Positions 1 through 5,207 of a DNA stretch of 5,442 bases are shown here, piece after piece. A program made the position numbers and the translations under genes. Origin of the DNA: Rickettsiales bacterium (lineage in GTDB: Bacteria > Pseudomonadota > Alphaproteobacteria > Rickettsiales > UBA3002); contig JAIXZB010000101.1 of assembly GCA_027489915.1 (NCBI GenBank), positions 1 through 5,442 on the forward strand, written 5' to 3'. Numbering within the stretch: position 1 is the first letter of the stretch; the number at the start of each line of letters is the position of its first letter. The notes under the pieces were generated by a model. The model was not told where the DNA came from. It saw only the letters and a list, made by a program, of their open reading frames with translations, and did not search any database.

Positions 1-96
1 ACTATGAGTATAATCGCAGGGCATGCAGATGACCAAGGCGTGGTACCAGAATGGACTCAAATTGTGGTTAAAGACAAAATTCGGTCGCAGGAATGA
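1..96 (+). CDS. C-terminal end of an unidentified protein, coupled to the RelA/SpoT gene
   Basis: Frame 1 is open from the window edge to a TGA at 94-96, giving a tail of 31 residues that ends in IVVKDKIRSQE. The 5' part lies outside the window. An ATG at 4-6 is in frame, but only three bases precede it, so a start cannot be judged there, and an entry from upstream is more likely. The TGA overlaps the ATG of the next gene as ATGA (93-96), which is the arrangement of translationally coupled genes in one operon. No family is recognisable from the tail. Because it is coupled to an alarmone-synthetase-like protein it could be that protein's antitoxin or partner, but this is inference from position only. 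Confidence 0.6.
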   Translation, partial: TMSIIAGHADDQGVVPEWTQIVVKDKIRSQE

Positions 97-1082
97 CTCA
101 AGAGGAATTTACAAAACGATGGCAAGCAGATGAACCCATATATAAGGCTTGGGGCGATTTTATTATATCCGCTATTATCGCAGAATTAAGCAAAAAGATT
201 ACTCCTATTTCAACTCACGATTTCTTAAAGATTCAGGTAACTCCGCGACTCAAAAAGGTAGATTCGCTTCTTGATAAGGCCTTTGCCAGAAATAAGCTCT
301 ATAAAGACCCTTATACTGAAATCACCGATAAAGTAGGCATCAGGTTTGTAGTTTTACTAACCGACCATATTAAGTTGGTTGAAGATATAGTTACTAGCAA
401 AAGCAGTCCTTGGTCATACTCAAAGGATAAAGATTATGAAGCCGATCGTGAGAGTAACCCTTTAGAATTTACATACCAATCTGTTCACTACGTTCTAACT
501 TCGAATGAAGCAGCTGAGCATACTGGCACAAAAATTCCCGCAGGAATAACTTGTGAAGTTCAGATAAGAACGCTTCTCCAGCACGCTCATTGTGAATTGA
601 CTCATGACACAACCTATAAACCTAAAAGCAAAACTACGTCTAAGGTTAAACGCCACGTTGCAAAAAGTATCGCCCTTATCGAGGCTGCCGATGACTACTT
701 CAAAAAGGTATTTGAAGACCTGGAAGCTATAGATCAGGGCAGTCGAGAAATACTCTCGATACTAAGTTCTATCTATGAAACTAAAACAGGCCTGACTGCT
801 AACCACGCTAAAACAAATATCATACTCGCTGATATATTGCTTGAACTAGCACCCGAGAAATTAGGTCAAGAGATAGAGGCTCTCTTATCTGCTAAGGGCT
901 TTATTCTAACCAAAATCAAAGAAAATTATTCTACAGACCACTTTTATCGACAGCCAATAATTCTTCTCATATATCTTTTGGTTGAAAAAAATCCTGCCAC
1001 CATAAAACAACGCTGGCCTTTAGAAGAAGCTCAACTGCAACAATTCTTTACGCAACTCGGCAAGTCATACGAAAGTGTTTAG
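93..1082 (+). CDS. RelA/SpoT-domain nucleotide pyrophosphokinase (small alarmone synthetase-like)
   Basis: This 329-residue cytoplasmic protein carries the RelA/SpoT synthetase fold, which transfers pyrophosphate from ATP to GDP or GTP, or in toxic members to other nucleotides or the tRNA CCA end. Visible motifs are the basic substrate helix at residues 51-63 (PRLKKVDSLLDKA), ITDKVGIR at 77-84 with the presumed Mg-binding Asp79, the G-loop YQSVHYVL at 128-135 with Tyr128, and CEVQIRT at 154-160 with the presumed catalytic Glu155. LLQHAHCELTHDTTYK at 161-176 follows, with His166 where many family members have Trp. No hydrolase (HD) domain or TGS/ACT region is present, so it is synthetase-only. 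About 110 residues after the core (roughly 215-329) are helical-looking and unassigned, making it longer than the usual 200-250-residue small synthetase. Met1 is the only methionine, so the ATG at 93 is fixed. AGGA abuts the ATG without spacing, so initiation probably depends on coupling to the upstream gene. The coding sequence is AT-rich compared with the RTX gene. The family call is firm; substrate and toxicity are unknown. Confidence 0.9.
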   Translation: MTQEEFTKRWQADEPIYKAWGDFIISAIIAELSKKITPISTHDFLKIQVTPRLKKVDSLLDKAFARNKLYKDPYTEITDKVGIRFVVLLTDHIKLVEDIVTSKSSPWSYSKDKDYEADRESNPLEFTYQSVHYVLTSNEAAEHTGTKIPAGITCEVQIRTLLQHAHCELTHDTTYKPKSKTTSKVKRHVAKSIALIEAADDYFKKVFEDLEAIDQGSREILSILSSIYETKTGLTANHAKTNIILADILLELAPEKLGQEIEALLSAKGFILTKIKENYSTDHFYRQPIILLIYLLVEKNPATIKQRWPLEEAQLQQFFTQLGKSYESV

Positions 1083-1123
1083 TAAAACTTTCACTACGTT
1101 TTTGTATCACCGCCACCATCACA

Positions 1124-1173
1124 TTCGAACTGATAACTTCCCCGGCAACTGAACCCGAAGTTATCAATTCGAA
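1124..1173. repeat. 17-bp inverted repeat (hairpin) between convergent genes
   Basis: The left arm 1124-1140 (TTCGAACTGATAACTTC) and right arm 1157-1173 (GAAGTTATCAATTCGAA) are reverse complements at 16 of 17 positions, around a 16-base loop. The one discrepancy is C1130 opposite A1167. In a plus-strand RNA this is a C-A mismatch. In a minus-strand RNA it becomes a G-U wobble, so the stem would be unbroken only in the transcript of the toxin-antitoxin operon. No T-run follows on either strand, so it is not a canonical Rho-independent terminator. It may be a 3' stabilising or terminating structure between the converging genes, or a protein-binding palindrome. The structure is certain; the role is not. 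Confidence 0.85.
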
Positions 1174-1236
1174 ACTTGGCTAGCGTTAATGGCCGTGATT
1201 ATGCCTAGTGACTTGAAATATATAAATAAAAGATGC

Positions 1237-1605
1237 TTACATCCCAACATGCAGTGGCATATCCAGTGAGATCCTGGAATACCCGACATGGGGAATGACA
1301 TTTCCGTTTTTGCGCTCGAGATCTACCAACCCGTAGCGCTCCATCGTTTTAAGCGTTCGTGATAGGTTGGATTTCTCTCTACCCGTTTTTTGTGCAAGCT
1401 CTGTAAGTGTAAGGCCCTCTGCCTCACCAATAACTTCCAAAAGGACACGGTTCTTATCTGAAAGAATTTTTGCAAAGCTCTCGATACTCGTGAACCATAC
1501 CTTAGGCTCATCCTTGCTGACTTTCCGCTTGCCTTTGGCAATCGCAATTGTGCGTTCTTTCATTTCTTCGTAGCCAGCAATTCCAATGCGCAAAGTCTTT
1601 TTCAT
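1237..1605 (-). CDS. tumA: TumA-type winged-helix antitoxin (HVO_A0114-like DNA-binding protein)
   Basis: This 122-residue protein has the layout of the HVO_A0114 family of putative DNA-binding proteins that pair with DUF6516/TumE toxins. An N-terminal segment begins MKKTLRIGI with TIAIAKGK around residues 19-26 and DEPKVWF at 32-38. A helix-turn-helix follows at about residues 65-93 (LTLTELAQKTGR, recognition helix EKSNLSRTLKTMERYGL), then a wing around DLERKNGNV (95-103). The expected role is to neutralise the toxin and repress the operon. The start is the ATG at 1605-1603, preceded by a strong SD AAGAGGAG (1610-1617) four bases away and overlapping the toxin stop codon as ATGA (1602-1605). 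The same frame is open further upstream to 1647, inside the toxin gene, but has no better site. The toxin-first order is reversed relative to classical toxin-antitoxin pairs and is known for this family. The family call is strong; regulation of this operon is inferred. Confidence 0.88.
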   Translation of the reverse strand: MKKTLRIGIAGYEEMKERTIAIAKGKRKVSKDEPKVWFTSIESFAKILSDKNRVLLEVIGEAEGLTLTELAQKTGREKSNLSRTLKTMERYGLVDLERKNGNVIPHVGYSRISLDMPLHVGM

Positions 1606-1949
1606 CGAACTCCTCTTTCCTTCAATACTTTTTCTACTGCTTTCCAAAAATCTACCAATAACGTGCCCGCATCTTTGTATTCGTATGGCTTGACTGTTTT
1701 GAATCGATGCTTGTGGTCATGAGCTTTGTCTTTTGCTTTAGGAACCGGGTGGGCGTTATCAAACCCAACCAGACGTTCGTTTGAAGCAGCATGCAGCGTA
1801 AGCGAGTAACTCAAGCCATGAGGCCTTTCCAGAGTTACCGGCACCTGCTTCACTACAAACTTCACCCAATGACCGCCTTTCTCGTCGACCACAAGAATCT
1901 GCCCATCCAAGTCCAACAGGTGATCCAGACTTGCGTCGCGCTTTGCCAT
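1602..1949 (-). CDS. tumE: TumE-family (DUF6516) toxin of a toxin-antitoxin pair
   Basis: This 115-residue protein matches the pattern of DUF6516/TumE proteins: HGLSYSLTLH (44-53), RLVGFDNAH (59-67), a histidine-rich HDHKHR (77-82), PYEY (88-91) and a closing helix LLVDFWKAVEKVL (97-109). In the family the corresponding regions read roughly as HG-Y-YSL, R-VGYDN, GDHRH and PY-F. The biochemical target is not evident from the sequence. Its stop overlaps the antitoxin ATG, so both are translated from one message. The frame stays open up to an ATG at 1982, but the ATG at 1949-1947 has SD AGAAGGA (1959-1965) nine bases upstream. The longer version would also start inside the palindrome, so the shorter start is chosen. 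Length is normal for the family and no frameshift is seen. Family and pairing are well supported; toxicity is inferred from the family. Confidence 0.87.
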   Translation of the reverse strand: MAKRDASLDHLLDLDGQILVVDEKGGHWVKFVVKQVPVTLERPHGLSYSLTLHAASNERLVGFDNAHPVPKAKDKAHDHKHRFKTVKPYEYKDAGTLLVDFWKAVEKVLKERGVR

Positions 1950-1958
1950 GATAAATTG

Positions 1959-1965
1959 TCCTTCT
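1959..1965 (-). promoter_or_regulatory. Ribosome binding site deciding the tumE start
   Basis: On the minus strand this reads AGAAGGA, nine bases before the ATG at 1949-1947. The alternative ATG at 1982-1980 has no comparable site at this distance, so this SD fixes the toxin N-terminus as MAKRDASL. Confidence 0.75.
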
Positions 1966-1972
1966 AAAATAG

Positions 1973-2001
1973 AAGTTATCATTAAGTGATAACCATATCA
2001 A
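1973..2001 (-). promoter_or_regulatory. Candidate tumEA promoter
   Basis: On the minus strand a -35 candidate TTGATA (1996-2001) is separated by 17 bases from TAACTT (1973-1978). An alternative -10 is GATAAC (1975-1980) with a 15-base spacer. The -35 is good and either -10 is weak. Transcription would start near 1965 and leave a very short leader carrying the toxin SD. This is the only promoter-like pair close to the toxin start. Confidence 0.4.
1975..1993. promoter_or_regulatory. Palindromic operator candidate upstream of tumEA
   Basis: GTTATCA (1975-1981) and TGATAAC (1987-1993) are perfect 7-bp inverted arms around a 5-base spacer TTAAG. The 19-bp site fills the space between the candidate -35 and -10 of the toxin-antitoxin operon, where a bound protein would block RNA polymerase. 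The adjacent gene encodes a winged-helix protein, so autoregulation by the antitoxin or the toxin-antitoxin complex is the simplest reading. The palindrome is seen directly; the binding protein is inferred. Confidence 0.6.
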
Positions 2002-2007
2002 GGTGGT

Positions 2008-2016
2008 TGTTATAAT
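2008..2016 (+). promoter_or_regulatory. Extended -10 promoter element, plus strand
   Basis: TGT followed by a perfect TATAAT (2011-2016) forms an extended -10 box reading rightward, away from the toxin-antitoxin operon. No good -35 is seen; position 1988-1993 is GATAAC, the right arm of the palindrome. A transcript would enter the gene-poor 2017-2254 stretch and then run antisense into the 3' end of the RTX gene. No convincing open reading frame follows, and the short one beginning at 2015 has 15 codons. It may be chance in an AT-rich region. Confidence 0.3.
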
Positions 2017-2254
2017 GAGTAGAGATAATGCTGTACGCCATCACATGCCCCTTTTTAACTGACTGTAAAATATAAACCTATTTTATTAACTACATAGTGA
2101 GAGGAAAACCAGTCCTCTAAAATTCGCGTCCACATGGCCAGATTCGACCTGGGAACAGACAAGCCCAAAATAAATAAGTGAATTCTGAGACAGCCAACTC
2201 GGAGATTCGCGACAGAACACTACCGGGGATATAAAATCCTTGGAATCTCGGACG
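2017..2254. other. Gene-poor intergenic stretch with weak inverted repeats
   Basis: Together with 1950-2016 this makes a 305-base region without a supported gene. It contains an AT-rich perfect 7-bp inverted repeat TAAAATA (2066-2072) / TATTTTA (2079-2085) and a 6-bp one AGAGGA (2100-2105) / TCCTCT (2113-2118). A longer-range pair GAGATTC (2202-2208) / GAATCTC (2243-2249) lies just after the RTX stop and encloses a small GGAT/ATCC hairpin. Any of these could help end the RTX transcript, but none is GC-rich with a T-tract, so no terminator is claimed. A minus-strand reading frame across 2086-2283 starts inside the RTX tail, lacks family features and is not called. Confidence 0.5.
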
Positions 2255-5017
2255 TTACACGAACGTAAAATCACCACTGACAAAGCTTGTAGTAACGCCG
2301 CTGATCACAACGCTATTCCCGCTGCCAAAATCGATGGTCGCTTGCGATAGCCCGGTATTATACGTAATGATCGCTGACAACCCCGTCCAATCGAGTACGC
2401 CAGTGCTCGATGAGATCTCGATCACATCACCACCCGCAGCGCCTTCCCCATCGAATACGGTGATCGCATCCACACCATTACTGCTCGCGAACACGAATAT
2501 ATCGTCACCCGCACCACCCGTAAGCGTGTCATTGCCACCAAGCCCATCAAGCCGGTTCACGCCACTATTCCCCGTAAGTACATTATCACCCGCATTACCC
2601 ATTGCATTAAGCCCCGACGACCCGGCAAGTGTCAGGTTCTCAACATTCGAACTCAAGGTGTAACTCACGGAGCTGCTGACACTATCTGTGCCTTCACTTG
2701 CACTCTCCACAATCACATCGCCTGTGTTATCGACAACATAACTATCGTTATCAGCTCCACCCACCATTGTGTCCGATCCCGAACCGCCATTTAGGCTATC
2801 GTTACCCGTTCCACCAATCAGCGAATCATTACCGTTGCCACCGTTCAACGTATCATTACCTGCATCACCATCAAGCGTATTTGCCCCCGTATTACCAGTA
2901 AGCGTATTAGCAATAGCATTCCCAGTTGCGTTGATATTGGATGAACCAGAAAGCGTAAGGTTCTCAACATCGCTACTCAAAGTGTAGGACACGGAACTAC
3001 TCACACTATCCGTACCTTCACTGGCATTCTCCACAATCACATCGCCTGTGTTATCGACAACATAACTGTCATTATTGGTTCCACCTGCCATCGTGTCTGC
3101 GCCCGAACCGCCATTCAGGCTGTCGTTCCCCGTTCCGCCGATAAGCGAATCATTGCCATTGCCACCATTCAACGTATCATTGCCTGTACCACCATCGAGC
3201 GTATTCGCACCCGTATTACCAGTAAGCGTATTGGCGATTGCATTGCCAGTACCGTTGATATTCGATGAACCCGTAAGAGTTAGGCTTTCGATTTCGGCAC
3301 TCAATGTATAGCTGACCGAGCTGCTGACGCTGTCCGTTCCTTCCGTAGCATTCTCAACGATCACATCGCTGGAATTATCCACTATATAACTGTCATTTCC
3401 AGCACCACCGAGCATTGAGTCTGCACCGCTTCCGCCATCCAGTGCATCATTGCCAGCATCACCATAAAGTGTATCACTACCCGCATCCCCGTACAGCGAA
3501 TCAGTCCCGTTACCGCCGTAAGCAATGTCGTTATCATTACCACCATACATCCTGTCGGTATTATCTCCGCCAGAAAGTATATCGTTCCCGTTATCACCAT
3601 AAATATAATCGTTACCATTCGATGCCGAGATAGAATCATCTCCACCATAACCATGAATAGTACTATCTCCACCGGGGTTACCGAGTAACGTATCGTTACC
3701 ATCGCTGCCGTCAACCACGCCGATACCGCCACGGATGCCACCAACGAATGCAAAGTCAGCAGCTGTCAAGGCTTGAGTAATACCATACACAAACAAATTA
3801 CTAATAGTAGTTCCCGGCATCTGGATATTCACGTATCCATTTGGATAATCGTATGTGAATTGTATGTTCGAGTAAGTAATCATACCAACATAATTAGCAT
3901 CAATAACGATCTTATCTCCCCCCGTGATCCCTTCACCCTCGAAATCAGCGATCTGAGCTGTTCCTCGTATATCAAACCAATCATCACCATCGCCACCGAT
4001 GACAACGCTACCACCCACGATACTGTCATCCCCATCGCCACCTTCAACCGTAGCAATCCCAACGATCGTATCGTCATAATCCGAACCTACCACGCATTCC
4101 ATGTATGCATAGACATCGCCTTCAGCATCCCCGCCAAGGCCATACGCATTTACCAAATCTACAAAGACAGCCGCAGAGGATGCTGAATAGTCAACCGTGT
4201 CATAACCGCTGCCATCAACCAAGCTTGTCAGGTTGATGCCGCCATACATCGTATCCGCACCGATACCTCCGATAAGCGTGTCATCGCCTTGACCACCACA
4301 TAAATGGTTATCAGCAGCATTTCCTATCAACACATCGTTGGCTATCCCTCCATAAACATTCTCAACATTGAGAAGCACATCGCCTTCAGCTTCTCCTCCT
4401 GATTGCGCCGTCGATAAATTGAGATCCACATAAACCGAATACTGGCTATTCCAGTAGCGCACCAAATCAATACCAGAACCCCCATTGATGGTATCAGCTC
4501 CATCGCCGCCCTCTAATTGATCGTTTCCACCATCACCTTGAATGGAGTCGTCACCGCCTCCTCCATATATTTCATCATCACCATCACCCAATGCGTCGTA
4601 ACCATCGTCCCCATAAAGAGTATCGTTGCCAGCATAATTACTTGTAGGGTCTGCATAAATAATATCAGAACCGCCGCTACCAACAATGATGTTATGGCCA
4701 TACCCATGCGACGTATTATCCCCCCTCAATTCATCGTTATACTCAGAACCATATATATTCTCGATTCCAGTAAGCGTGTCTGAACCTGTTGTGTATCCAC
4801 CAGGGCTTAAATTAACTATAACTCCATATTCGGCGCTGAAATCGATCCAATCAATCCCATTCCCACCATCAAGTAAATCAGCACCAACGCCCCCTATCAG
4901 CGTATCGCTTCCATCACCCCCCACCAACGTGTCATCACCATCCAGGCCATAAATAATATCATCGCCCGAGCTGCCGGTGAGTGAGTCGTTACCACTGGTT
5001 CCTGTGTAAGTAGGCAT
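2255..5017 (-). CDS. Large RTX calcium-binding protein, probable type I secretion substrate
   Basis: This 920-residue glycine- and aspartate-rich protein is built almost wholly from RTX nonapeptides (GGxGxDxLx), which fold into calcium-filled beta rolls outside the cell. In order: RTX block 6-53; beta module 54-100 (DFSAEYGVIVNL...GIENIYGS); RTX 114-181; module 182-234 (VYVDLNL...NVENVYGG); RTX 235-261; module 271-320 (VDYSASSAAVFVDL); RTX to 346. An internal copy of the C-terminal domain follows at 347-426, then RTX 434-541, a 108-residue tandem repeat at 541-839, and a C-terminal domain at 840-920 ending SGDFTFV, the acidic-hydrophobic tail typical of type I signals. There is no Sec signal peptide, membrane segment, protease motif or acylated hemolysin domain. 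Two cysteines (240, 308) are unusual in such proteins. The ATG at 5017-5015 is preferred, with GAGG four bases upstream; a TTG at 5029 would add four residues and has no SD. No ABC exporter, membrane-fusion or outer-membrane gene is nearby. Probable role: surface layer, matrix or adhesion. Confidence 0.9.
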   Translation of the reverse strand: MPTYTGTSGNDSLTGSSGDDIIYGLDGDDTLVGGDGSDTLIGGVGADLLDGGNGIDWIDFSAEYGVIVNLSPGGYTTGSDTLTGIENIYGSEYNDELRGDNTSHGYGHNIIVGSGGSDIIYADPTSNYAGNDTLYGDDGYDALGDGDDEIYGGGGDDSIQGDGGNDQLEGGDGADTINGGSGIDLVRYWNSQYSVYVDLNLSTAQSGGEAEGDVLLNVENVYGGIANDVLIGNAADNHLCGGQGDDTLIGGIGADTMYGGINLTSLVDGSGYDTVDYSASSAAVFVDLVNAYGLGGDAEGDVYAYMECVVGSDYDDTIVGIATVEGGDGDDSIVGGSVVIGGDGDDWFDIRGTAQIADFEGEGITGGDKIVIDANYVGMITYSNIQFTYDYPNGYVNIQMPGTTISNLFVYGITQALTAADFAFVGGIRGGIGVVDGSDGNDTLLGNPGGDSTIHGYGGDDSISASNGNDYIYGDNGNDILSGGDNTDRMYGGNDNDIAYGGNGTDSLYGDAGSDTLYGDAGNDALDGGSGADSMLGGAGNDSYIVDNSSDVIVENATEGTDSVSSSVSYTLSAEIESLTLTGSSNINGTGNAIANTLTGNTGANTLDGGTGNDTLNGGNGNDSLIGGTGNDSLNGGSGADTMAGGTNNDSYVVDNTGDVIVENASEGTDSVSSSVSYTLSSDVENLTLSGSSNINATGNAIANTLTGNTGANTLDGDAGNDTLNGGNGNDSLIGGTGNDSLNGGSGSDTMVGGADNDSYVVDNTGDVIVESASEGTDSVSSSVSYTLSSNVENLTLAGSSGLNAMGNAGDNVLTGNSGVNRLDGLGGNDTLTGGAGDDIFVFASSNGVDAITVFDGEGAAGGDVIEISSSTGVLDWTGLSAIITYNTGLSQATIDFGSGNSVVISGVTTSFVSGDFTFV
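2258..2500 (-). other. C-terminal secretion-like domain of the RTX protein
   Basis: Residues 840-920 leave the repeat pattern: IFVFASS, then FDGEGAAGGDVIEIS, then a beta-rich segment ending GVTTSFVSGDFTFV. This resembles the serralysin-type C-terminal region that follows RTX repeats and carries the uncleaved type I export signal. The export function is inferred from family layout. Confidence 0.65.
2501..3397 (-). repeat. 324-bp (108-residue) tandem repeat inside the RTX gene
   Basis: Two full units, 3074-3397 and 2750-3073, and a partial third, 2501-2749, share an exact 108-residue period. Each begins NDSY(I/V)VDN, runs through VIVE...EGTDSVSSSVSYTLS and LTL-GSS, and ends in RTX nonapeptides. 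The third unit breaks where the next NDSYVVDN would be and becomes DDIFVFASS, the start of the C-terminal domain. Most differences between units fall at third codon positions. However, 2704-2743 and 3028-3067 are identical over 40 bases, a sign of recent conversion or duplication. Such units commonly vary in number. Confidence 0.9.
3740..3979 (-). repeat. Internal copy of the RTX protein's C-terminal domain
   Basis: Residues 347-426 parallel residues 840-920. FEGEGITGGDKIVID matches FDGEGAAGGDVIEIS, and YGITQALTAADFAFV matches SGVTTSFVSGDFTFV, in the same order and at about the same spacing. A fresh RTX block (GSDGNDTLLG) starts right after it. This suggests that the gene arose by joining or duplicating two RTX units, each with its own terminal domain. 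Confidence 0.75.
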
Positions 5018-5207
5018 AGGGCCTCGCAAAGAAAGGGTTACGTGAATGACATTTGACCCTTAGCAGAAAACCACCCCCACTTCAATGGCATTAGGGTTGA
5101 TATAAATGCATGCGCCCTATGCTATGGAATCTCCATACTAGCTTTCTCAACAGTTCGAATTAAAACTAGCCTGAACTTTTCATTCTGAGCACTGCGTGGG
5201 AGGGTTT
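5018..5207. promoter_or_regulatory. Divergent intergenic region with small palindrome
   Basis: These 190 bases separate the minus-strand RTX gene from the plus-strand gene at 5208 and should hold both promoters. A perfect 6-bp inverted repeat TATGGA (5123-5128) / TCCATA (5132-5137) with a 3-base spacer lies near the middle. Outer GCTA (5121-5124) and TAGC (5138-5141 region) add partial symmetry. On the plus strand TTGATA (5097-5102) is followed after 15 bases by TATGCT (5118-5123), a poor spacing. No convincing minus-strand promoter was found. The palindrome could be an operator shared by both genes. Confidence 0.35.

Noticed and set aside
1084..1103. Hairpin AAAAC / GTTTT with a T-run just after the RelA/SpoT stop, as a terminator
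   Set aside because: The five-pair AT-rich stem is too weak, and the T-run is part of the stem rather than following it.
1124..1173. Integron attC recombination site
   Set aside because: The arms lack RYYYAAC and GTTRRRY core sites in the required places, and the flanking genes are convergent rather than cassette-like.
1606..1647. Longer antitoxin start, adding 14 residues
   Set aside because: It would begin inside the toxin gene without a good SD. The ATG at 1605 has a strong SD and an ATGA overlap, and gives the family's usual N-terminus MKKTLRIGI.
1950..1982. Longer toxin start at the ATG at 1982
   Set aside because: It starts within the promoter palindrome and lacks an SD; the ATG at 1949 has AGAAGGA nine bases away.
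1323..2001. Other overlapping frames within the toxin-antitoxin operon (1323-1547, 1367-1573, 1759-2001)
   Set aside because: They lie in alternative frames of two well-supported genes and have no SD or family motifs.
2138..2152. tRNA T-arm-like hairpin CCAG-ATTCGAC-CTGG
   Set aside because: The loop is shifted from the TTCGANN register, the G-C closing pair is missing, and no acceptor or anticodon arms are found around it.
2086..2283. 65-residue minus-strand reading frame overlapping the RTX 3' end
   Set aside because: It starts inside the RTX gene in another frame, has no good SD and no family pattern.
2334..4952. Several plus-strand frames, Pro/Ser-rich or His/Tyr-rich, across the RTX gene
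   Set aside because: They are antisense shadows of the Gly/Asp repeat codons; their composition follows directly from the repeats.
2501..4970. Regularly spaced short repeats suggesting a CRISPR-like array
   Set aside because: The spacing is that of 27-base RTX nonapeptide codons in one open frame; there are no conserved palindromic repeats or unique spacers.
5018..5029. TTG start of the RTX protein
   Set aside because: There is no SD in front of it, and the ATG at 5017 is only four codons downstream with GAGG upstream.
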